Origin: Fidelibacterota bacterium
GTDB lineage: Bacteria; Fidelibacterota; Marinisomatia; SCGC-AAA003-L08; D37C17
Reading direction: 5' to 3'
NCBI GenBank assembly: GCA_030747125.1
Contig: JASLLI010000003.1
Coordinates: 1 to 41,668 of the forward strand
DNA: 41,668 nucleotides
In this document: positions 8,169 through 15,555 of the stretch, in pieces
Numbering within the stretch: the stretch's first letter is position 1
Layout: each line of letters opens with the position of its first letter
Notes under the pieces: generated by a model
The model's input: the letters and a program-made list of their open reading frames with translations, nothing else
Told to the model about the DNA's origin: nothing
Database searches by the model: none
Position numbers and translations under genes: made by a program

Positions 8169-9059
8169 TTGAAAATTTTTATAACCTCTCTCCCTGAAAA
8201 CAACTGGTGGGGAAATGGTACACCCCAATATGCAGATAATCCTGCAATGATTGAAGGGACCCTGCCAAATCAACACATCCTGACACAGGAATGGACTCAG
8301 CTTAAGCAGACACTTACTCATTCTGGCGTAGAAGTTGAAGTAGTTCCCTTCCCTCCAATTTTGGATGGGGATGATTCTGCCAATTGGAAACATGACTATG
8401 TATTCTTCCGGGATTTATATGTTACTAATCTAAATGGAGAAGCCGTACTGGCACGCTTTCGTGAAAAGGAGCGCCAGGCTGAAGTAGAGGTAGTGAAGGG
8501 ATATTTATCCGAGAAGAATCAATTGACCATTCACCAACTACCTGAAGATTCTGAATGCTATATGGAGGGAGGTGAGTTATACTATTGTCCCTTGGAAAAA
8601 ATTCTTTTTGCCGGAGAGTCTCGTAACAGTAAAAAAGGGAATGAACTCACAGCAGATTTTCTGCAGACAGATGAATTAATCGTTTTAAAATCTAAAGGAT
8701 TTCATTTAGATACAGTATTTACTCCCGTTTTGGATTCCACCGGCAGTCTCTGTGCCTGTATTGTGTGCATGGAATTAATGGAGGCTGAATCTGCGAAAAG
8801 ATTGAAAGATTTTTGTCAACAACAGATTATTGAATTACTTACCGTTCATCCGGATGAAGCCATCGGCAGTAATGGTGTGTTGGGGAGTTTTGCAGTGAAT
8901 TGCTTACCTTTGCCAGGCATGCTGATTGGCTGTGCTCCATTTAAAAATGATGCTATAAATGCTGGTCTAAAAAATCATGGAGTACAGCATGTTATAACTC
9001 CTCTCACCCAGTTTAGACTTAGCGGGGGGTCGGTCCACTGTCTCACGAATGAGCTTTAA
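8169..9059 (+). CDS. Dimethylarginine dimethylaminohydrolase / amidinotransferase-fold hydrolase
   Basis: This is a 296-residue member of the guanidino-group-modifying (pentein) superfamily. The catalytic triad is readable: E133 in MEGGELYY, H179 in GFHLDTVF and the nucleophile C291 in GGSVHCLTNEL at the extreme C-terminus, as is usual. HDYVFFRD (75-82) supplies the expected acidic substrate contacts. Such enzymes hydrolyse or transfer the guanidinium group of arginine derivatives, for example dimethylarginine to citrulline; the exact substrate cannot be told. The start is TTG, supported by AGGA 11 bp upstream. It diverges from the cyclase gene across 75 bp. Confidence 0.88.
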   Translation: MKIFITSLPENNWWGNGTPQYADNPAMIEGTLPNQHILTQEWTQLKQTLTHSGVEVEVVPFPPILDGDDSANWKHDYVFFRDLYVTNLNGEAVLARFREKERQAEVEVVKGYLSEKNQLTIHQLPEDSECYMEGGELYYCPLEKILFAGESRNSKKGNELTADFLQTDELIVLKSKGFHLDTVFTPVLDSTGSLCACIVCMELMEAESAKRLKDFCQQQIIELLTVHPDEAIGSNGVLGSFAVNCLPLPGMLIGCAPFKNDAINAGLKNHGVQHVITPLTQFRLSGGSVHCLTNEL

Positions 9060-9169
9060 AAATATTATATTTCTCTTTTATATTCTGTCTGAAGTTAAAA
9101 CTAAAAGGGAGCTTAGGAAAGGTGCATTTGTTCCAAAAAACCAGTTGTTGTAAAATTCATCTCCTATAA

Positions 9170-10768
9170 TTACTCAAAATTACCATACACAAACTTACCT
9201 CCAACGACTGTCCCCAATATTTCTGTACTTAAAATATCGGAAGGGCTGCAATTAGTAATATCTTGGGAAAGAATGGTTAAATCTGCATCAAAACCTGGAC
9301 GAATTTTCCCCCGTCTATGTTCAGCAAACTCTCCATAGGCAGCCCATGTGGTAAACATTTTAAGTGCATCAATTCTGGTGACGATTTCCTGCATTTGCCA
9401 GCCTTTTTCAGGTTTTCCCTTATGATTCTGCCGCGTTACAGCAGCATAATATTCAAAGAGGGGTTTTCCTTCTTCAATGGGGCAATCCGATCCACCGGGG
9501 ATTTTGCAGCCTGCATCAATTAATGACTGCCAACGTGAAATACGATTCAGCCGATTTTCTCCGAGACGGTCATGCAGCCAGGGCATATCACTGGTACAAT
9601 GAGTGGGCTGCATGGATGGGACAATACCATTTTTGGCAAAGCGGGGGATATCTTCATCGCAAACCATCTGAGCATGTTCAATTCTCCAGCGATGATTTTT
9701 AACTCCGTTTGCTGCTTCTGCATAGACATCCAGCACCATTCTGTTGCCACGGTCGCCAATGGCGTGGGTGCAGAGCTGGAAGCCTGCATCCCTGCAGCGA
9801 TTTGCCAGGTCACGGAACTTTTCATAAGATATTAATATCAGTCCGCAAGTATTTGGGTGATCAGAATAGGGTTCTAACAGCGCTGCACCGCGGCTGCCTA
9901 ATGCTCCGTCAATAAAGGCTTTAACAGAACGAATAGTATAATTTCCAATTTGTAGATTTCCACTCTCAATAAACTGATCCAACAATTTTTTATGACTGCT
10001 CCCAAGCATTCCATAAACACGGATAGGAAGTTCATCTTTCTCTGCCAGTTTTCTAAGAACTTTCACTACAGTCGGGTCTTGCCAGGCATCATGAATATTG
10101 GTTATGCCTCTGGGAATAATAATATCCAGAGCAAGCTTTATCCACTTTTCCACAAGAGATTCATTTGGCTTGGGAACGATGAATTGAACAGGATCCATAG
10201 CATTATCAATGAGGATACAATCATTAATAATATCACCACCGTCCGGAGGATCAGCAGCTACATCCAAACCAGATAATTGCATGGCTTTCTGATTTACCCA
10301 GCAGGAATGACCATCAATTCTGGTAAGCATTACAGGCTGCGAAATCGCTAATCCATTGAGGACCTCTTCTTTGGGAAAAGTTGGCGTATCCCATTTATTA
10401 TGATCCCAACCGAATCCAAAAATCCATTCATCGCTATTTAATTCTTTGCTTTTTTCCAGTACTTTTTCAGCAATTTCTGTAGAAGAGTGACAGTCACGCA
10501 GTTGCAAAGTGTCAATTTGTTTACCCAGATTGGTGAGGTGAAAATGAGCATCCGTAAAACCGGGAATTACCACAGCACCTTTAAGATCAATGGAATTGCA
10601 ATTATGATCAATGGCGTTGATACCGCTGATTTTACCATTAACAATGGATATGGCATCAGCACCGGGGCAGGAATCATCCATCGTAATGAACTGTCCATTA
10701 ATTAAATTCATCTTTTTAAGCATGTGAAAATTTAGGGGCAATAAACGGGATTCTTCTAATGTATCCAT
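9170..10768 (-). CDS. Amidohydrolase family protein (YtcJ-like, Amidohydro_3)
   Basis: This is a metal-dependent hydrolase of the amidohydrolase superfamily, probably acting on an amide or cyclic amide. The metal motif HxH is in FTDAHFHLTNLG. Further ligands are in AFIDGALGSRGA, THAIGDRGNRM, RIEHAQMV and GSDCPIEEG. The C-terminus returns to the small beta-sandwich with RRGKIRPGFDADLTIL, as in the whole superfamily. The start is uncertain: the track ATG at 10768 has no ribosome binding site, and MLKKMNLINGQ (10723 or 10711) would give the usual N-terminus. Family members have very varied or unknown substrates. The 110 bp on its 3' side, before the convergent DDAH-like gene, holds no clear terminator. 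Confidence 0.88.
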   Translation of the reverse strand: MDTLEESRLLPLNFHMLKKMNLINGQFITMDDSCPGADAISIVNGKISGINAIDHNCNSIDLKGAVVIPGFTDAHFHLTNLGKQIDTLQLRDCHSSTEIAEKVLEKSKELNSDEWIFGFGWDHNKWDTPTFPKEEVLNGLAISQPVMLTRIDGHSCWVNQKAMQLSGLDVAADPPDGGDIINDCILIDNAMDPVQFIVPKPNESLVEKWIKLALDIIIPRGITNIHDAWQDPTVVKVLRKLAEKDELPIRVYGMLGSSHKKLLDQFIESGNLQIGNYTIRSVKAFIDGALGSRGAALLEPYSDHPNTCGLILISYEKFRDLANRCRDAGFQLCTHAIGDRGNRMVLDVYAEAANGVKNHRWRIEHAQMVCDEDIPRFAKNGIVPSMQPTHCTSDMPWLHDRLGENRLNRISRWQSLIDAGCKIPGGSDCPIEEGKPLFEYYAAVTRQNHKGKPEKGWQMQEIVTRIDALKMFTTWAAYGEFAEHRRGKIRPGFDADLTILSQDITNCSPSDILSTEILGTVVGGKFVYGNFE

Positions 10769-10884
10769 TCATTTATTTAATTAACTGTTGATAGGTATGT
10801 TTTAGCAGTGGATAAATTCAAAATTAGTGTATGAAAAAAGAAGCGTTATTACCAAAAGAAATTAACTAAAGCAGAAACAGCGGT

Positions 10885-11544
10885 CTATTCTGCCCCTAAA
10901 GCAACCTTTATCCCAAACCCAACGAGAATAACTCCCATGATTTTTTCAAGTGGTTTCTGTGCTTTAATAAATTGGCTTTTTATTATATGGTGGTTAAAAA
11001 AAATTGCCACTAAAGTGAACCAAATCAAACAAAAAAGCGATGCGATAGCACCGTATAAAAATTGAATGTAAATTGGAGTTGTAGTACTCACCAGTTGTGC
11101 AAACACACTCACATAAAATACAGTTGCTTTTGGATTTAATGCATTTGTAATAAATCCTGTTTTAAAGGAGTTTATATCATTCATAAAAATATTATTACCA
11201 CTTTCTGTTTCCACAGATTTTTCAGATGTATTTCGAATATTAGTAATTCCAAGATAAACGAGATAGGCAGCACCGAGAAATTTTATTATGGAAAACAGGA
11301 TGAGAGATTTTGATATGATGACTCCAATGCCTGCTAAAGTATAAAATACATGTATCCAGTTGGCAATTGAGATTCCCAGTGCTGTCAATATTCCTGACCT
11401 TCGGGAGAAAGCCAAACTGTTTCTAGTGACTACAGCAAAATCAGGACCGGGAGAAATAACTGCAAGAATTGTAATCATAGTTACTGTAAGGAGTTCTGAA
11501 CCATATTCTGTAATTGTAACATCCACTATAAAAATTCCCTCCAT
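10885..11544 (-). CDS. LysE/RhtB family amino acid exporter
   Basis: The 219-residue integral membrane protein has about six hydrophobic helices. The family signature is near the N-terminus: ISPGPDFAVVTRNSL, followed by SRRSGILTALGISIANWIHV. The middle has AAYLVYLGI and a hydrophilic loop, and the second half contains FKTGFITNALNPKATVFYVS, which is also typical. The family exports lysine, homoserine, threonine or similar compounds; the substrate cannot be inferred. It lies between the amidohydrolase gene and the terminator of the dockerin gene, in the same direction as both. Confidence 0.92.
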   Translation of the reverse strand: MEGIFIVDVTITEYGSELLTVTMITILAVISPGPDFAVVTRNSLAFSRRSGILTALGISIANWIHVFYTLAGIGVIISKSLILFSIIKFLGAAYLVYLGITNIRNTSEKSVETESGNNIFMNDINSFKTGFITNALNPKATVFYVSVFAQLVSTTTPIYIQFLYGAIASLFCLIWFTLVAIFFNHHIIKSQFIKAQKPLEKIMGVILVGFGIKVALGAE

Positions 11545-11564
11545 TGCTTAGAAAATAGCAATTC

Positions 11565-11600
11565 CAATAAAAAAGCCCCGTCAATGTTGACAGGGCTTTT
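11565..11600 (-). terminator. Intrinsic terminator of the dockerin-protein gene
   Basis: A near-perfect inverted repeat, AAAAGCCC...GGGCTTTT with an inner GTCAA/TTGAC arm, spans 11571-11600 and has one mismatch. Read on the minus strand it is followed by TTTTTTATT. It lies 23 bp after the stop of the secreted dockerin gene and before the LysE gene, so it should separate the two transcripts. It is the clearest terminator in the window. Confidence 0.85.
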
Positions 11601-11622
11601 ATGCGTTGAATTTGTAGCCGGG

Positions 11623-13224
11623 TTAATTTCCTAAAACAATATTCACCAAAAGTACAACATCAAGAACATTAAGTGTTCCGTCGCCATTTATATCATTGCA
11701 TCCCTCAGCATCCGCAGCAGCTAAAACCATATTCACTAAAAGTACTACATCCAGCACATTAGCTAATCCGTCACCATTAAGGTCTCCGGCAGGTTCACAG
11801 GAATTACCACCACCGCCTACAGATATAGGCAGGGTAATCTGCGGATCAGGATAGGATTCAATATCATCATCAGCAAACCAAAATTTGGCGTCGTAATCAC
11901 CGTCTGCAACATCCTCCGATGTGAAGGATGCAGAATAAGTAACACCATCCTCATAGGTATGACCGTCGGGAATCATCTCCATTTCATGGAAGCAGTTTCC
12001 TCCATTAGGGTAGCAGATTTGTGCTGATCTGACCCAAGGCAGATTTCCATCTCCATCTGAATACTGAACGGAGAGAGTATTTGCTTCTGCATCAAAGGAA
12101 GGCTCACTAAGAGCCAGAGCGATATTACCATTTTGCGAAGTAGTAGTGCAAATCATCAATCCGGGATTGGTTTGATCTAATAAATTTACTTCAACATCTG
12201 TACCGCTGAGACCAGCTTCAACTGTTACGCCCAGTACAATAAATCCATTATAAGAATTTGGCCAGGTTCCCCATTGGCTGTCATTGGAGATATAACTCAT
12301 AAGAGTGGTGGCCTGCATATTATTGCCTGCGGTGGAGTAGGATATATTGGTAGAGAGATAGTCGAATCCATCCAGTTCACCGGTAGTTAAATCTCCGGTA
12401 AGTTTCAGAACACCAGGGGTGAGTTGTCCAAATCCACCATCACCATAGCCAATGGCATAGGCCACCGCTTCCGTAGATTCGGGATTTACAATTCCAACAC
12501 CATAGAGATACCATGGTCCGAAAAGACCACCCTCATCACAGCAGGAACCACTGAGAGTAAGGCTTACATAGAACCGTTCCACATCTGTATAAGAGTTACC
12601 TTCTGCATCTGTAGCAGGACTGCCCTTATAAGTTCCTCTTACAGCAGTAATATCATAACTGGAAGAGGCATCACCGGAGGGTTCATCAACCATATGTGCA
12701 TAGAGATTACTGCTTGGGGGCCAATTTCCATTTTCGTTATGAGGAGTTCCGGATACAATGATAGTTCCATAGGATTCTCCTAAAGCCTCTGAGTTCACCA
12801 ATCCGGATAAATAGGAATGAGCAGAACTTCCGTCGTTCGTACTTATGGTTCCACCCCAAGTGGTTTCATAGCCCGTTGTCCCTATAAGGTAAGCCGGTGC
12901 AGACTGCCACGATGATTGACCATCTGTGGAAACATACACTGTTGCAGATTCCGTCCCTGCCTGTAGTTCTGCAGAAACATCTGCATTTACGATAAATTCG
13001 GATCGAGGTGCCGTGGTGGCAAAATTAGAGAGAGGGAGTTCGCGGGTCTGATCTGCAAGAAATGCCCGTTTTGCTTTCATGGATTCGGAAAAGATCTTCT
13101 GGAGCATTTCATGTAATGCTTTCTGTCCCAATTCCGCTTTCTGCTCTGGGGTATAGGTATCTGCAAAAATGAGGGAAGCAGACAGTAAAATTCCCAGTGT
13201 AGCCGTAGTTTTGTATCGTTTCAT
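11623..13224 (-). CDS. Secreted protein with C-terminal dockerin type I-like repeats
   Basis: The 533-residue protein starts with a typical Sec signal peptide (KRYKTTATLGILLSASLIFADTY, cleavage near residue 21). A large beta-rich, Gly/Ser/Asp-rich body follows that I do not recognise. It includes the adjacent cysteines SGSCCDEGG and a possible disulfide pair in the Ig-like part (ICYPNGGNCF). Residues 476-533 are two calcium-loop repeats, DLNGDGLANVLDVVLLVNMVL and DINGDGTLNVLDVVLLVNIVL, matching the DxNxDGxxNxxD dockerin pattern. Tails like this are frequent on exported Marinimicrobia proteins, where they may act in anchoring or sorting rather than cellulosome assembly (inference). The ATG is preceded by GGAGG. 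A strong terminator follows. It diverges from the LRR gene. Confidence 0.85.
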   Translation of the reverse strand: MKRYKTTATLGILLSASLIFADTYTPEQKAELGQKALHEMLQKIFSESMKAKRAFLADQTRELPLSNFATTAPRSEFIVNADVSAELQAGTESATVYVSTDGQSSWQSAPAYLIGTTGYETTWGGTISTNDGSSAHSYLSGLVNSEALGESYGTIIVSGTPHNENGNWPPSSNLYAHMVDEPSGDASSSYDITAVRGTYKGSPATDAEGNSYTDVERFYVSLTLSGSCCDEGGLFGPWYLYGVGIVNPESTEAVAYAIGYGDGGFGQLTPGVLKLTGDLTTGELDGFDYLSTNISYSTAGNNMQATTLMSYISNDSQWGTWPNSYNGFIVLGVTVEAGLSGTDVEVNLLDQTNPGLMICTTTSQNGNIALALSEPSFDAEANTLSVQYSDGDGNLPWVRSAQICYPNGGNCFHEMEMIPDGHTYEDGVTYSASFTSEDVADGDYDAKFWFADDDIESYPDPQITLPISVGGGGNSCEPAGDLNGDGLANVLDVVLLVNMVLAAADAEGCNDINGDGTLNVLDVVLLVNIVLGN

Positions 13225-13383
13225 TTAGATTTTCCTCCAATATTGAGAAAAGAAGTTAAAAAACATATCCGTTATAATCCTCGGAGTAAATCACATCTGT
13301 AATATTTTGTTACAATTACTTTAAGACCTGTTTTCTAATTTTTCCAATCTCTTTGTTAATCCATGTAAATTACAGGATATTTT
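13225..13383. promoter_or_regulatory. Divergent control region between dockerin and LRR genes
   Basis: This 159 bp AT-rich spacer must hold the promoters of both secreted-protein genes. Each gene has its own ribosome binding site: GGAGG for the minus gene and AGGA, 6 bp before the ATG, for the plus gene. A TATAAT hexamer lies at 13273-13278, but I see no well-spaced -35 box on either strand, so no promoter is placed exactly. No obvious operator repeat is visible. Confidence 0.4.
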
Positions 13384-15555
13384 ATGGCAATGAAAAGACC
13401 CTTTCTCCTTTTTTGTATGCTGCAGTTATTCCTGAAAGCTGACTGTCCGGATGGTTTTCTGGAGTTTGATGATGTCTGCTATTTCAAAGCACATTATGAT
13501 GTACTACAGGACTTTGTAGATGAAAACGAATCCCTTCGGGACAAAAAACCGGAAGAGATAGGATTTCAGGAATGGAAAGACGGCAGGTTACTTTCTCTGT
13601 ATTTAAGCCATCATGAACTAAGCACTATCCCTGGCAGTATCGGACTTCTTAAAAACCTTATCCATCTTGACATAAGCAGGAATAATATGATCAGCCTTCC
13701 GGAAGGAATATGTGATATTTATCCCTACCACACACAAGTGGAGTTATCCCAAAATAAGATTTGTCCGCCCTACCCTTATTGTTTTGAATATATCGGAGAT
13801 CAAGATGTATCCCGATGTGAAGAATTTTCCTGTCCGAAAAACTATACTGAAATTGAGGGAGAATGCTATGTATCTGACCATATCCAATCATTACAGGAAA
13901 TCATTAATAGTAACCCCTCACTGAGAGAAAAACAACCATTGCAATTGGGAAAAGATATTGGAAACCTGGAATGGATGGATGGCAGACTCACTCACCTGAA
14001 TCTGGTAAGTCATGAACTCATTTCGCTTCCTGATGCAGTATGTAATATTTTACCTGAACTGGAATTTGTAGATTTTTCCTATAATCAAATATGTCCGCCT
14101 TATCCATTCTGTATTGAATATTTAAGCAGACAGAATCAATCTGAGTGTTTGGCTTTAGAAAAAACAGAAGCCTTTGAACTGGATAGCAGCCTTACCAGTT
14201 GGGAACTCTCACCTCCTGTTCAATTTAGAGCAGATTTGGACGGTGAAGGTATGGAATCTGATTTGGAGGTACTGCAAAGTATAATTGATAATAACCCTGC
14301 ATTAATTGGAACGGAACCTTTAAATCTGGGCAAACAACGCTGGAAAAATATGCGCCTCTTTTCCCTGGATTTATCCCAACTTGACATTACCTATCTTCCT
14401 GCAGAAATTTGTAGACTCCTGCCGCAGCTGAAATCCATTGCCCTCAGTGGAAATGCAATTTGCCCTCCCTATCCCACCTGTTTTGATTATGTAGGAAATC
14501 AGAAGCAAGATGTTTGTGGCAGGATTGATTGTCCAACCGGATACACAAAAATTGCAGAAGAGTGTTATTTTACCCGGCAGTTAGAGGTAATTGAGAAATT
14601 GAAAACCTTGAATCCGGCGCTTCACTCAAAGGAAACCTTGGAAGTAGGAACGCAGAAATGGCAGAACGGTAAACTGGAGAAACTTATTTTAAGCAGCTTA
14701 AAGATTGATATACTGCCCGATAGTTTCTGTTTACTTTCAGATGTCCAAACGGTGGAAATATCTAATAATAAAATTTGCCCTCCCTATCCCCAATGTTTGA
14801 GGGAACATCATGTCGGTTATCAGGAAATTGACCATTGTCTGGGAACTATCACCTGTCCACCGAATCATGTTACGTTTGATAATCATTGTTACTTTTATAA
14901 TGACTTGCAGGTACTCATTGATATTTCCCGGGCAAACGAACACCTTTCTTCTTTTCATCCTCTATTGTTGGGTCATCAGGTTTGGAAAAATAATCGCTTG
15001 CAGATGCTTTATTTGAATCATTTGGAAATTTCCTACCTGCCTGCATCCATTTCAAAATTAGATAATTTGCAATACCTGTATCTGAATGATAATCAATTGG
15101 AAACCCTTCCTGAAAGCCTGTGTGAAATATATCCAACCTTAAAGGGGATAGAACTTGGGAATAATAAACTCTGCCCACCCTATCTTGAATGTTTTCAATT
15201 CATAGGCAGTCAAAACACCCAAAATTGTGAGCATCAGTTCTGCCCTTACGGTTACACGGAAATCAACGAGAAATGTTATTGGGAAAATGATATTTTAGTA
15301 TTGAAGGACTTTATTGAAAAAAATAACAGTCTCAACGGCAGATTGCCCCTTGAAATTGGTGTGCAGAAGTGGCAGAATATGCGTTTGGATTTTCTATATT
15401 TAGGCGTGAATAATTTAACGGATATCCCTGAAAGTATCTGTAATATTTATGAGAATATGTCGGAAATTAATATTTCAGGCAATAAGATATGTCCGCCTTA
15501 CCCAGCCTGTGTGGAAGAGTATATGGGCGAACAGGATACTTCCGGCTGCCCCTAA
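13384..15555 (+). CDS. Secreted modular leucine-rich-repeat protein with cysteine-bounded units
   Basis: The 723-residue protein has a signal peptide (residues 1 to about 19, KRPFLLFCMLQLFLKA), so it is exported; there is no lipobox. The rest is six tandem modules of about 105-130 residues. A full module has CPxGYTEIxxxCY, a helix-like segment ending NxxL, then P-L-x-x-G-x-Q-x-W-x-N-x-R-L, one or two LRRs (LxxLxLxxxxLxxLPxxIC), and a cap NKICPPYPxCxEYxGxQ-xxxC. Each complete module carries six cysteines, such as C150, C161, C220, C237, C243 and C255, suggesting disulfide-stabilised units. Module 3 lacks the opening pair and has an acidic linker instead; modules 1 and 5 have an extra LRR. It ends one residue after the last capping cysteine. 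LRRs usually bind proteins; the partner is unknown. Its stop overlaps convergent ppdK by 4 bp. Confidence 0.82.
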   Translation: MAMKRPFLLFCMLQLFLKADCPDGFLEFDDVCYFKAHYDVLQDFVDENESLRDKKPEEIGFQEWKDGRLLSLYLSHHELSTIPGSIGLLKNLIHLDISRNNMISLPEGICDIYPYHTQVELSQNKICPPYPYCFEYIGDQDVSRCEEFSCPKNYTEIEGECYVSDHIQSLQEIINSNPSLREKQPLQLGKDIGNLEWMDGRLTHLNLVSHELISLPDAVCNILPELEFVDFSYNQICPPYPFCIEYLSRQNQSECLALEKTEAFELDSSLTSWELSPPVQFRADLDGEGMESDLEVLQSIIDNNPALIGTEPLNLGKQRWKNMRLFSLDLSQLDITYLPAEICRLLPQLKSIALSGNAICPPYPTCFDYVGNQKQDVCGRIDCPTGYTKIAEECYFTRQLEVIEKLKTLNPALHSKETLEVGTQKWQNGKLEKLILSSLKIDILPDSFCLLSDVQTVEISNNKICPPYPQCLREHHVGYQEIDHCLGTITCPPNHVTFDNHCYFYNDLQVLIDISRANEHLSSFHPLLLGHQVWKNNRLQMLYLNHLEISYLPASISKLDNLQYLYLNDNQLETLPESLCEIYPTLKGIELGNNKLCPPYLECFQFIGSQNTQNCEHQFCPYGYTEINEKCYWENDILVLKDFIEKNNSLNGRLPLEIGVQKWQNMRLDFLYLGVNNLTDIPESICNIYENMSEINISGNKICPPYPACVEEYMGEQDTSGCP
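13444..15552 (+). repeat. Six tandem coding modules in the LRR gene
   Basis: The modules start at residues C21, C150, about 256 (degenerate), C383, C491 and C620. The amino acid repeats are clear, but the DNA is well diverged between units, so the array is old and held by selection rather than a recent duplication. The cap ICPPYP occurs in five units and LCPPYL in one. Confidence 0.85.

Noticed and set aside
9547-9915. Three overlapping ORFs in other frames inside the amidohydrolase gene
   Set aside because: Shadows of the real frame with low-complexity composition and no start signal.
12424-12783. 119-residue plus-strand ORF opposite the dockerin gene
   Set aside because: Antisense to a gene with signal peptide, ribosome binding site and terminator; the sequence is not protein-like.
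13444-15552. Repeat array in the LRR gene as a CRISPR or recent tandem DNA duplication
   Set aside because: The repeat is at the protein level only, with units of over 300 bp and diverged DNA; no short direct repeats with spacers.
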